Assembly (NCBI RefSeq): GCF_000411975.1
Contig: NZ_ASXG01000180.1
Span: 1-64,000 of the forward strand
Reading direction: 5' to 3'
Source: Amycolatopsis orientalis DSM 43388
GTDB lineage: Bacteria; Actinomycetota; Actinomycetes; Mycobacteriales; Pseudonocardiaceae
DNA length: 64,000 nucleotides
A program made the position numbers and the translations under genes. Of the stretch, positions 42,647 to 50,952 are shown piece by piece. The notes beneath the pieces are model-generated. The model saw only the letters and a program-made list of their open reading frames with translations. It did not search any database and was not told where the DNA came from. Every line of letters begins with the position of its first letter. The first letter of the stretch is position 1.

Positions 42647-43389
42647 GGGGCGGCCCGGCGGTTGGTCAGGGCTCTGGACCAGGCGGTGCCTGCCCACAGC
42701 AAGGCCGCGCCCAATACCAGGAATGCTTGTCCGATCAGGGTTTCGGCGAGGACGGCGAGCGGGTTGGCTCCGATGAGCTGCCCCATGGCCAGGCAGCCGA
42801 CGGGCAGCACGGTGAGCACTATCGCGCTCATCCGCGGGCCAGCCATCTTGGCGCGCAGCCGACGAGTGAAGGCGACTTCGGCGTCGACGTCTCGGCGAGC
42901 GGCGTCGAGGGCGTCGGCGATGGGCAGGCCATGGCGGCGGGCGAGATTCCAGGATTGGGCGACGGCGGGGAGCGCGGGCGACTCCAGGATTCCGTCCAGG
43001 CGGGCGGCAGTGGCGAGATTGTGGAGTTCACCGGCTAACTCGGGGACCGCGTCCGCGGCTGCTTCGGCGGCGGTTACCGGATGGGCGCCGGCGCGGAGTT
43101 CGGAGACCATCGTGCGGAGGACGGTCGCGGTGCGTTCGGCGCGGGTCAGCGTTTCGGTGGTTTCCCTTCTGCTGTGCCATTCCTGACGGACGGCGAGGGT
43201 GAGCAGGGCGGTGGCGATCGCGGCGCCGATTCCGCCTAGCGGCAGGGCGACGGCGGCTGGGGCCAGCCAGAGGGCCTGGCGGGGTGGGATGGGGAGGCGG
43301 AGGCGGGGCGTCGGGAGGAGGCGGTTGGGTGTGGTGGGCCAGCACAGGATTCCGGTGCCTGCGCAGAGGAACGGCCATGCGGAGATCAA
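42643..43389 (-). CDS. TadB-like membrane platform protein
   Basis: 248 residues from the TTG at 43389 with GAGGTGA five bases upstream; a GTG at 43515 overlapping tadA would add 42 residues without family sequence. The fold is as in TadC: N-terminal helices, a cytoplasmic domain with TMVSELRAGAHPVTAAEAAADAVPEL, and C-terminal membrane helices. Forms the inner-membrane platform with TadC. Positional ortholog of Rv3658c. Confidence 0.83.
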   Translation of the reverse strand: MISAWPFLCAGTGILCWPTTPNRLLPTPRLRLPIPPRQALWLAPAAVALPLGGIGAAIATALLTLAVRQEWHSRRETTETLTRAERTATVLRTMVSELRAGAHPVTAAEAAADAVPELAGELHNLATAARLDGILESPALPAVAQSWNLARRHGLPIADALDAARRDVDAEVAFTRRLRAKMAGPRMSAIVLTVLPVGCLAMGQLIGANPLAVLAETLIGQAFLVLGAALLWAGTAWSRALTNRRAAP

Positions 43390-43507
43390 CGGGTCACCTC
43401 GATGCTGGAGCGGTTGGGCGATGGGCTCGGCGTTCTCGCGAAGCGGGTTTCTCCGCGGAAGATGGACGGCGTGTTCTGCCGCAGGCGGAGGGCGGCCGCG
43501 CCGGGAG

Positions 43508-44659
43508 CTAGTCACGGGTGGACGCTGGCGTGGTCAGGGCGGTGAAGAGGGAACGACGGCTCGTCCAATGACCGTCGCGCCAGACGGGGTGTGTTTTTAC
43601 TTCTCCGTGGTAGCGCTGGAGTACCGCGACTTCTGTCAGGCGGCGGCCGGTGGCGGTCCGGCGCATGTGGAGGATTACGCGCACTGCCGCGGCTAGCTGG
43701 CTGTGCAACGCATCTCGGGGCAGGCCGCCCAGTGCTGCCAAGGCTTCCAAGCGGGCGGGAGCTTCCGCGGGAGAGTTGGCATGCAGAGTGCAGGCACCGC
43801 CGTCGTGGCCGGTGTTCATGGCGTTCAGCAGGGAGCACACCTCCGCACCCCGGACTTCGCCGACGATCAGGCGGTCTGGACGCATTCGCAGGGCCTGCCG
43901 GACCAGCTCTGGAAGTTCCACGGCACCGGTTCCTTCGACGTTGGCGGGGCGCGCGACAAGACTGACGAACTGCGGATGGGTGGGATGCAGTTCGCCGGCG
44001 TCTTCTACGCAGACGATTCGTTCGGTCGGCGCTACCGCACTCAGCAGCGCACTCAGGAGCGTCGTCTTTCCGGCACCGGTGCCGCCGGTGATCAAGAAAG
44101 CCAAGCGGTGCTTGAGGACCGCCTGGAGGATCTTCAGTGCGGTTGGGTCGAGCGAGCCTTGCGTATGGAGTGCGGCTAGGTCGTGAGTCACCGGGCGCAG
44201 GACGCGCAGGGACAGGCAGGTGCCGTTCGCCGCGATCGGCGGCAGGACGGCATGTACGCGGATTCGGCCTTGGCGCACAGGGAGCCATCCGTCTACATAG
44301 GGCTGGGCGTCGTCGAGGCGGCGACCGGCGGCTAGGGCCAGGCGTTGCGCTAGACGGCGGACGGCGTCCTCGTCCGGGAAACGGATCGGCGTGCGGACAA
44401 GGCCAGTGGGGCCGTCGGTCCATACCTGATCGGGGGCGGTGACGAGGACGTCGGTGACGCTGTCGTCCTCCAGCAACGGAGCTAACGGGCCCGCGCCTAC
44501 GAACTCGTCGCGGGCTTCGCGGACGACGGCTAGTACTGCTTCGTGGCTCAAGGCACCGCCGGCTTCGGCGCGGACGGCTTCGGCTAGCGCGATCGGATCG
44601 GTGCCGCGGCTTTCGCCGGCCAGGCGGTGGCGGACTCGCTCTACGAGGTCGGTGGTCAT
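43508..44659 (-). CDS. tadA: TadA-type secretion ATPase
   Basis: 383 residues, type II/IV secretion ATPase powering assembly of the Flp-type pilus. Walker A GGTGAGKTT (about 192-200), Asp box VCVEDAGELH, Walker B region RLIVGEVRGAE and the His box THP / TLHANS are intact. ATG at 44659, adjoining the CpaE stop with no spacer. Family label helicase/secretion neighbourhood ATPase; ortholog of Rv3659c. Confidence 0.94.
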   Translation of the reverse strand: MTTDLVERVRHRLAGESRGTDPIALAEAVRAEAGGALSHEAVLAVVREARDEFVGAGPLAPLLEDDSVTDVLVTAPDQVWTDGPTGLVRTPIRFPDEDAVRRLAQRLALAAGRRLDDAQPYVDGWLPVRQGRIRVHAVLPPIAANGTCLSLRVLRPVTHDLAALHTQGSLDPTALKILQAVLKHRLAFLITGGTGAGKTTLLSALLSAVAPTERIVCVEDAGELHPTHPQFVSLVARPANVEGTGAVELPELVRQALRMRPDRLIVGEVRGAEVCSLLNAMNTGHDGGACTLHANSPAEAPARLEALAALGGLPRDALHSQLAAAVRVILHMRRTATGRRLTEVAVLQRYHGEVKTHPVWRDGHWTSRRSLFTALTTPASTRD

Positions 44660-45718
44660 TTATGCGGCCTGTGCGGTCGGGAGAGGGAGCAGGTGCGCCA
44701 GTACGGCGCGGGCGGCGGTGGCCAGAGCGCCCTTCGGGGGCAGGTCGAACTCGCCGGATTCCAAGGTGGTGGCTACTCGGCGTTCCGGGGGCACGTCCGC
44801 GATCAAGGGCGGGCCCAGCATGCCAGCGGTTTGCGACGCGGGGACGCCGTCGATGCGGTGTCCACTCGCGACGACCGCGAACCGTTCGGTGTGCGGGCGG
44901 AGGTGGTTCAGGACTTGCTTCGCTGCCATGCAGGCTCGGAATTCCACGGGAACGACGAGCACGACCAGGTCGGCGGCCGAGGCGACCGCGAGAGTGCCTT
45001 CGTCGAACTGACGGGGTAAATCGCAGACGACGGTGCGGCCGGCTCGGCTGCCCGCGGCGATCACCGCGGACAAAGCGCGCGGCGTCGGGCCTTCGCCGGA
45101 ACGGCCGCACGACAGCACGGGGAGGTTGCCGCGACTGGGAAGGGAAGCGAGCAAGGACGGCACGGAGACTCGACCGGACAGCCGAACTTCCGGCCACCGC
45201 AGGCCTTTCGTGTGCTCCAGGCCCAGCGGGAGATCCAATCCGCCGCCCAGCGGATCGCAGTCGACCAAGAGCGCGGAGCCGGCGCGGGCGGCTTCGACCG
45301 CGACCGCGGCGGCCAGCACGGAGGTGCCGGAGCCGCCTCTACCGCCCACGAAAGCGATTACTGGGCCTGGAGATTCGGCTGGTGCGTCGGTGACGTCGGC
45401 GAACGCGCCGGTCAAGCCCGCTTCGTCGTCGGGCAGGCTGAAGACCCGGCGCGCCCCGAGGGCGGCCGCGCGCCGCCAGGTCTCCAAACCCGGCGCGCCT
45501 TTGCAGACAAGCACAACGCTGTCGCGCGCTGGCATTGGCGGACTGTCGGCAGCGATGTCCTCGTCGAGCACGACGAGCGGAGCCCGGGTCCATCGTCCGC
45601 GTGCGGCGGCTAAATCCGGCGCGTGGTCGAACTCGCAGCCGACTACCGCGGCGACGCGGCGGATCTCTTCGAAGACGGTGCCCTCGCCGGAGACGACGAG
45701 CGGTTGTGCGGTGGCCAT
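44660..45718 (-). CDS. CpaE/Ssd-like MinD-family protein
   Basis: 352 residues. An N-terminal receiver-like domain (about 1-120) precedes a MinD/ParA-type domain (about 125-345). The deviant Walker A, normally KGGxGKT, is G-G-R-G-G-S-G-T-S, with neither the signature Lys nor the P-loop Lys; VDCDPLGGGLDLPLG and VVCDLPRQFD are present. In Caulobacter CpaE localises the pilus; in mycobacteria the ortholog Rv3660c (Ssd) affects septum placement. ATP hydrolysis here is doubtful. ATG at 45718 with GGGGAGGGGCAC upstream. First gene of the seven-gene Tad operon. Confidence 0.88.
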   Translation of the reverse strand: MATAQPLVVSGEGTVFEEIRRVAAVVGCEFDHAPDLAAARGRWTRAPLVVLDEDIAADSPPMPARDSVVLVCKGAPGLETWRRAAALGARRVFSLPDDEAGLTGAFADVTDAPAESPGPVIAFVGGRGGSGTSVLAAAVAVEAARAGSALLVDCDPLGGGLDLPLGLEHTKGLRWPEVRLSGRVSVPSLLASLPSRGNLPVLSCGRSGEGPTPRALSAVIAAGSRAGRTVVCDLPRQFDEGTLAVASAADLVVLVVPVEFRACMAAKQVLNHLRPHTERFAVVASGHRIDGVPASQTAGMLGPPLIADVPPERRVATTLESGEFDLPPKGALATAARAVLAHLLPLPTAQAA

Positions 45719-46154
45719 GTGCCCCTCCCCTGGGTCTCGTGGGCCGGACTTCCACCGTCGCTCGCCGCCGGGCCGCGCGGCAATGCCCGCTTTTCCGTCA
45801 TGTGGATAACCCGGGGGTTGTGGACAACCCGGGGTGCGAAATCGATCCAGTACCGCGAAGTGTCGGCCCGCCCCGGACAATGCCCGGCCCACACACATTC
45901 GACTGAGAAAACGATTGCCGCGGAGAACCTCCGGAAAATCCGGGATAAAGAAGCAAATTTGCCGCAGCCGGACAACTAAGAGGCGGCACCGCCGGAGAAA
46001 ACACGGGAAAGGTAAGCACGCGGTTAAGTGATCTTGCTCGCCAGATGCGCGGCGGACGACCGAGATCGCCCAGGTCAGAGACAAGGACGCGGAGTGCGCC
46101 ACGATTTTCGGAGCAGACCTGAAAATTGTTCGCCAACGCCGAAAACGGGGAGAA
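45719..46154. other. Leader region of the Tad operon, no gene
   Basis: AT-richer than its surroundings and without a plausible frame. It holds two DnaA boxes (45801-45827) inside a GC hairpin about 90 bases upstream of the cpaE-like start, and nothing else I can name. The 6C RNA begins just beyond it. Confidence 0.5.
45801..45827 (-). promoter_or_regulatory. Two DnaA boxes upstream of the Tad operon
   Basis: On the minus strand TTGTCCACA (45827-45819) and TTATCCACA (45809-45801) match the high-GC and the canonical DnaA box exactly, in the same direction, 18 bases apart. Only two boxes are present, so replication-origin function is unlikely; transcriptional control of the cpaE/tad operon is the likelier role (inference). 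Confidence 0.55.
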
Positions 46155-46250
46155 TAGAAGGCGGCCCTCGCCAGGGGGGAGGGACGAGGGCCGCCAGGGG
46201 TTCAGCCCCGGGGGGTCGGACTGAACCGGCCCGGTTCACGACCGGGTCTG
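46155..46250 (-). ncRNA. 6C small RNA
   Basis: On the minus strand two hairpins follow each other, each with a loop holding CCCCCC. The first is GGTTCAG/CTGAACC (46227-46199), the second GGCGGCCCTCG/CGAGGGCCGCC (46195-46160). This is the definition of the actinobacterial 6C motif (B11 of M. tuberculosis). B11 also lies beside Rv3660c, so synteny agrees. A third small hairpin (CCCGG/CCGGG) lies at the 5 prime side. The ends are estimates. B11 overexpression disturbs growth and division in mycobacteria. Confidence 0.88.
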
Positions 46251-46411
46251 CTCACTGTAACTCCGTTAGCTATGAGTTGGCTGTGTGAGTGACATAAACG
46301 ATTCGATAACGGCACCGGAAGCCGTGCACGAGCCGATGTCATCGATTTTCCGGCCGTCGCCACGACCGGTGTGCTGCCAACAACACGGCGCGTTGCGCCT
46401 ATCCTGATCAC

Positions 46412-47233
46412 GTGGCCGAACCCCGCAGCGAAGAAGCACCCCGGCGCGTAGCCGCCTTCTTCGACCTCGACAAGACGATCATCGCGTCGTCCAGCGCGCT
46501 CGCGTTCAGCAAGCCGTTGCTGCGCGAAGGACTGATCAACCGCCGCGCGGCGCTGCGAAGTGCTTACGCGCAACTGGTTTTCTCCCTCGCCGGCGCGGAC
46601 GCGGACAAGACCGAGCGGATGCGCGCCGAGGTTTCCGCGCTGTGCGCGGGCTGGGATGTCGCGCAGGTTTCCGCGATCGTGCGCGAAACCCTGCACGACG
46701 TAGTCGATCCGCTCGTTTACGCGGAGGCGACCGACCTCATCGCACAGCACCTCGCCGACGGGCACGACGTGATCGTGCTTTCCGCGACCGGCGAGGAGGT
46801 CGCCGCTCCGGTCGCGGAGATGCTCGGCGCGACCCGCTGCGTCGCCACCCGGATGGAGATCGTCGACGGCCGCTACTCCGGCGAGGTCGACTTCTATTGC
46901 TACGGCGAGAACAAGGCCATCGCCGCGAAACAGCAAGCCGCCACGCACGGCTACGACCTCGCGGAGTGCTTCGCCTACACCGATTCCAGCACCGACATCC
47001 CCCTGCTGGAGGTGGTGGGTCACCCGCACGCGGTGAACCCGGACAAGCTGCTGCGCCGGACCGCCGAGGAACACGGCTGGCCGGTGCTCGCGTTCGAGCG
47101 GCCGATGTCGCTGCGCACGCGGATCCCGGCGAAGTCCGCGGGGATGGTCGCGCTCGGCGTGGGGGCCGTCGCGGCGGGCGCGACCTGGTACAGCCTGAGC
47201 CGGCGCCGCCGGTCTCGGGGCACCCACAACTGA
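46412..47233 (+). CDS. HAD-IB family phosphatase (SerB-like)
   Basis: 273 residues. HAD motif I FFDLDKTI (Asp nucleophile), motif II LSATG, motif III Lys in GENK and motif IV DSSTDIPLL are all intact, so it is an active phosphatase of the SerB/plsC-associated type. A C-terminal hydrophobic helix (GMVALGVGAVAAGATWYSL) with a basic end suggests a membrane tail. GTG start at 46412. It lies between the 6C RNA and the Ms1-like candidate, as does Rv3661. The substrate is unknown; phosphoserine is not assured. Confidence 0.9.
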   Translation: MAEPRSEEAPRRVAAFFDLDKTIIASSSALAFSKPLLREGLINRRAALRSAYAQLVFSLAGADADKTERMRAEVSALCAGWDVAQVSAIVRETLHDVVDPLVYAEATDLIAQHLADGHDVIVLSATGEEVAAPVAEMLGATRCVATRMEIVDGRYSGEVDFYCYGENKAIAAKQQAATHGYDLAECFAYTDSSTDIPLLEVVGHPHAVNPDKLLRRTAEEHGWPVLAFERPMSLRTRIPAKSAGMVALGVGAVAAGATWYSLSRRRRSRGTHN

Positions 47234-47375
47234 GCACCCGCGTGGCGGTACCAAAACGGCGGTTTCCGCAGCTAGGTCCGTTGCTGAGGGTGGTGTTGTC
47301 ACCGGATCGAGCCTCTGTACCGGTGCACCCGTACGCGCACTTGAAGTGACCGCGCTCACGGCGTAGAAAGTAGGT

Positions 47376-47625
47376 GCGGACGTTGATTCGGCCAGGACAG
47401 AGGTAGAAGAGAAGCCTCTGTCACCCCGAGCAACCTCCGTGCGCGGACTCCGGGTACCCACGCGCAGCACGCCGCGGGAGGCTCGTCGTCTAGGGACTGC
47501 GTACCGGGACGCCGGACGCCGAGTCCATGAAGGTACGACCAGAGTTGCACGCTTGGTCGCCTGAGATGTCCGCGCTGACTGGCGGCGCCCCTTGGCCTCG
47601 GCTGACAGGCGCCGCCAGTGTTATG
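47376..47625 (+). ncRNA. Candidate Ms1-like (MTS2823) RNA
   Basis: A 540-base gene-free stretch follows the Rv3661-like gene, where mycobacteria encode Ms1 on this strand. A promoter TTGAAG-17-TAGAAA (47341-47369) would start RNA at about 47376. There GCGGAC (47376-47381) can pair with GTCCGC (47568-47573) to close the molecule, as in 6S-like RNAs. A perfect 8-base hairpin (GACAGAGG/CCTCTGTC, 47396-47422) lies inside. A perfect 12-base terminator stem (ACTGGCGGCGCC/GGCGCCGCCAGT, 47578-47619) ends it at about 250 nt. Ms1 binds core RNA polymerase in stationary phase. Identity is inferred from synteny and architecture, not sequence match. Confidence 0.6.
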
Positions 47626-47834
47626 TCCGGCCAGCGGCACGGTCACGGCGCGCCGAGCCGGGCTCGCGCGACTCCGAGCGCGCAGTCCTCCCAGGTGAAC
47701 CCTCTCGTTCCTGCGCTCGGCCGATGGACAACCCGGTCTCGCGGTGAGTAGCTTCCCGATACCGGTGCTGCCCGGTGGACGCTTCACGACTCGCGTCCCC
47801 ACCCGCGGCGGCACGCGACACTGGGAGGCAATTC

Positions 47835-49673
47835 GTGACGAACCGACTCGCGCGCACGCGGAGGATGCAGGTGCTCGCCGTTCCCCTCGCGGGGGTGCTC
47901 GCCGTCGGGGGGTTGAGTTCCTCGGCGTTCGCGGCGCCGAAACCGCCGCAGCAGACGCCCCAGCCCCAGCAGGGGTCCGCGCAGCTCGACGCCGCGGCGG
48001 CGCGAGCGTTGCGCGGGATGAGCCTCGAAGAAAAAGTGGGGCAGCTGTTCGTCACGTGGGTGAACGGCAAGTCCGCGGACGAGGTCAACCCGAAGAACCA
48101 AACCGATTTCGGCGTCGACACCCCCGCGCAGGCCGTGCAGAAGTACCACCTCGGCGGCGTCATCTACTTCAACAACACCAGCCGCGACAACTTCGATGAC
48201 CCCGTGCAGGTCGCGAAGCTGTCCAACGGCCTGCAGCGCGCGGCCCTCTCCAGCGGCGCGCACATCCCGCTGCAGATCGGCACCGACCAGGAGGGCGGCA
48301 CGGTCACGCGGATGGGCGCGCCGGCCACCGAGTTCCCCAACTCGATGGCGATCGCCGCCGGCCGCGACCCCGGCAGCGCGACCAAGGCCGCCACGATCCT
48401 CGGCCAGGAGCTGCGCGCAGTCGGCATCAACCAGGACTACGCGCCGGACGCGGACGTCAACTCCAACCCGGCCAACCCGGTCATCGGGGTCCGCTCGTTC
48501 TCCGGACGACCCGACCTGGCCAGCAGTTTCGTGACCGCGGAGGTCAAGGGCTACCAGAACTCCGGGCCGGCGAGCCAGACCGTCTCGTCCACCGCGAAGC
48601 ACTTCCCCGGGCACGGCGACGCGGCCACCGACAGCCACACCGGGCTGCCGAAGATCGACCGCACCGAAGAGCAGTGGCGGGCGATCGACGTGCCGCCGTT
48701 CAAGGCCGCGATCGCGGCCGGCATCGACTCGATCATGAGCGCGCACATCCAGTTCCCGAGCCTCGACCCGTCCGGTGAGCCGGCGACGCTGTCCAAGCCG
48801 ATCATCACCGGCAAACTGCGCGGCGAACTCGGCTACAACGGCGTCGTGATCACCGATTCGCTCGAGATGCAGGGCGTGCGGGAGCTGCACAGCGACGCCG
48901 AAATCCCGGTCCTCGCCTTGAAAGCGGGCGTGGACCAGCTGCTCATGCCAGTGCACCTGGACGTCGCGATCAACGCCGTGCTCGCCGCGGTGAAGTCGGG
49001 CGACCTGCCGATGCAGCGGATCGACCAGAGTGTGCTGCGGGTGCTGAAGCTCAAGCTGAAGCGCGGAATCCTGTACTCGCCGTTCACCAACCCGGCGCAG
49101 GTCATGAAGAAGGTCGGCACGCCGGAACACCTGGCGACCGCGCAGGGCATCGCCGACCGGTCGATCACCGCGATCGCCAACGACGCCGGGGTGCTGCCGC
49201 TGAAGCAGAAGCCGTCGAGTGTGCTGGTCACCGGGTGGGGCGCGACCACGACGCAGACGCTTGCCGACCGCTTCACCGCGCACGGCACGAAGGCGACCGC
49301 GCTGGCCACCGGGCAGACGCCGACCGACGCGCAGATCACCGAGGCCGCGGCAGCCGCGAAGCAGCACGACGTGGTCGTGGTGCTGACCAACAACCTGGGC
49401 GGTTTCCCGTTGCAGGGCAAGCTTCTTCAAGCCCTGATGGACACCGGCAAGCCGGTGGTCGCGGTCGCCGCGCAGATTCCGTACGACGCAGGGTACGCGA
49501 ACCCGGTCCCGACCTGGCTCGCCACCTACGGCTACATCACGCCGTCGCTCGAAGCGCTGGCGAAGGTCGTGCTCGGCGAGACGAAGCCGAGCGGGAAGCT
49601 GCCGGTCGACGTCCCGGCCGGGGCGGACGTGCACACCGTTAAATACCCCTTCGGATACGGGCTGACCTGGTGA
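47835..49673 (+). CDS. nagZ: Exported beta-N-acetylhexosaminidase (GH3, NagZ type)
   Basis: 612 residues. The GTG at 47835 follows GGGAGG. Sec signal peptide (RTRRMQVLAVPLAGVLAVGG, cleavage near AFAAP). The GH3 core has KHFPGHGDAATDSHTGLP (His/Asp acid-base dyad of NagZ enzymes) and the nucleophile Asp in VVITDSLEM, plus a second GH3_C-type domain (about 440-605) as in Bacillus NagZ. It removes GlcNAc from wall fragments outside the cell. First gene of the MurNAc recycling cluster; its stop overlaps namZ by four bases. Confidence 0.93.
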   Translation: MTNRLARTRRMQVLAVPLAGVLAVGGLSSSAFAAPKPPQQTPQPQQGSAQLDAAAARALRGMSLEEKVGQLFVTWVNGKSADEVNPKNQTDFGVDTPAQAVQKYHLGGVIYFNNTSRDNFDDPVQVAKLSNGLQRAALSSGAHIPLQIGTDQEGGTVTRMGAPATEFPNSMAIAAGRDPGSATKAATILGQELRAVGINQDYAPDADVNSNPANPVIGVRSFSGRPDLASSFVTAEVKGYQNSGPASQTVSSTAKHFPGHGDAATDSHTGLPKIDRTEEQWRAIDVPPFKAAIAAGIDSIMSAHIQFPSLDPSGEPATLSKPIITGKLRGELGYNGVVITDSLEMQGVRELHSDAEIPVLALKAGVDQLLMPVHLDVAINAVLAAVKSGDLPMQRIDQSVLRVLKLKLKRGILYSPFTNPAQVMKKVGTPEHLATAQGIADRSITAIANDAGVLPLKQKPSSVLVTGWGATTTQTLADRFTAHGTKATALATGQTPTDAQITEAAAAAKQHDVVVVLTNNLGGFPLQGKLLQALMDTGKPVVAVAAQIPYDAGYANPVPTWLATYGYITPSLEALAKVVLGETKPSGKLPVDVPAGADVHTVKYPFGYGLTW

Positions 49674-50941
49674 CTCTCAACCGCAGGAAGTTTCTGGCCG
49701 TCCCGGCGCTCGCCGTCCCGGTGCTCGCGACCGGCTCGGCGGCCGCGCAAGCAGCGCCCGAAGCAGCGCAACCCGACCTAGAACGCCGAGTGCTCACCGG
49801 TGCCGAACAGCTCGCCGCACAGGGTTGGCGTCCGCTCGCCGGGCGCAAACTCGGTGTGCTGTCCAACCCCACGGGCGTGCTCGCCAACGGGGACCACATT
49901 GTCGACTCGATGGTCGCGGCGGGCGTACGTCCCGTCGCGGCCTTCGGGCCCGAGCACGGCTTTCGCGGTAGCGCGCAAGCCGGTGGCTCCGAAGGCGACT
50001 ACACCGATCCGCGCACCGGTATCCCGGTGTACGACGCGTACGGCGCTAACGCGACGAAGCTCGCTTCGCTGTTCCAGAAGGCCGGTTTGGACACTGTCGT
50101 CTTCGACATCGCTGACGTCGGCGCGCGGTTCTACACCTACATCTGGTCGCTGTACACGGCGATGGTCGCCGCAGCGAAGGTCAACGCAGCCTTCGTCGTC
50201 CTAGACCGGCCAAACCCCATCGGCGGCCGACTGGCCGGCCCAGTGCTCGACCCGAAGTTCTCGTCCGGCGTCGGGCTGAAGCCGATCGCGCAGCAGCACG
50301 GCATGACCGTCGGCGAACTCGCGCGCTTCTTCGCCGCCGAGTTCCTGCCCGGCGAAGGCGTGCAGCTCGCGAAGCTCGAAGTCGTTCAGGTACGCGGCTG
50401 GCGACGCGACAGCTTCTTCGCCGACACCGGTCTGCGTTGGGTCCTGCCGAGCCCGAACATGCCGACGCCGGACACAGCGCTCGTGTACCCGGGCACCGGC
50501 ATGTTCGAGGGCACAGTGTTCTCCGAAGGACGCGGCACCACCCGGCCGTTCGAGATCATCGGCGCGCCCGGCCTCGACTGGCGTTGGCGCGAAGAACTCG
50601 AGAAGCTCAACCTGCCGGGCGCAGCGTTCCGAGAGATCTACTTCGTGCCCACCTTCGGCAAGTTCGTGAACGAGCCGTGCGGCGGCGTACAGGTCACCGT
50701 CACCGATCCGCGGGCCTTCGACGCGATCAGCACCACCGTTTCGATGTTCGTGACGGCCAAGCGCGTCGCACCCGACAAGTTCGGCTGGCGGCCGGACCAC
50801 ATGATCGACAAGCTGTCCGGATCCGCGCGCCTGCGCACCATGGTCGACGCCGGCGCCGGGGTCGACGAGATCACCGGCGCGTGGCGCGTCGAACTCGCCG
50901 ACTTCGCGCGCAGACGCCACCCCCACCTGATCTATCGCTGA
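49670..50941 (+). CDS. namZ: Exo-beta-N-acetylmuramidase (DUF1343, NamZ type)
   Basis: 423 residues. Twin-arginine-type signal NRRKFLAVPALAVPVLATGSAAA. The DUF1343 core shows GVLSNPTGV, FGPEHGFRG, DIADVGARFYTYIWSLY, LDRPNPIGG and PSPNMPTPDTALVYPG, the conserved blocks of B. subtilis NamZ (YbbC). It releases MurNAc from the non-reducing end of glycan fragments after NagZ removes GlcNAc. The GTG start overlaps the nagZ stop (GTGA), so translation is coupled. Confidence 0.92.
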   Translation: MTLNRRKFLAVPALAVPVLATGSAAAQAAPEAAQPDLERRVLTGAEQLAAQGWRPLAGRKLGVLSNPTGVLANGDHIVDSMVAAGVRPVAAFGPEHGFRGSAQAGGSEGDYTDPRTGIPVYDAYGANATKLASLFQKAGLDTVVFDIADVGARFYTYIWSLYTAMVAAAKVNAAFVVLDRPNPIGGRLAGPVLDPKFSSGVGLKPIAQQHGMTVGELARFFAAEFLPGEGVQLAKLEVVQVRGWRRDSFFADTGLRWVLPSPNMPTPDTALVYPGTGMFEGTVFSEGRGTTRPFEIIGAPGLDWRWREELEKLNLPGAAFREIYFVPTFGKFVNEPCGGVQVTVTDPRAFDAISTTVSMFVTAKRVAPDKFGWRPDHMIDKLSGSARLRTMVDAGAGVDEITGAWRVELADFARRRHPHLIYR

Positions 50942-50952
50942 GGAGAGCGGCC

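Noticed and set aside
45801..45827. Replication origin from DnaA boxes
   Set aside because: Only two boxes, no AT-rich unwinding region and no dnaA/dnaN genes nearby.
45834..46136. Short open frames on both strands in the leader of the Tad operon
   Set aside because: Basic or random composition, no translation signals, and the region is better explained by DnaA boxes and the 6C RNA.
46155..46200. Plain terminator reading of the hairpin at 46160-46195
   Set aside because: Its loop carries six cytosines on the minus strand and it is paired with a second C-loop hairpin, which fits 6C RNA better.
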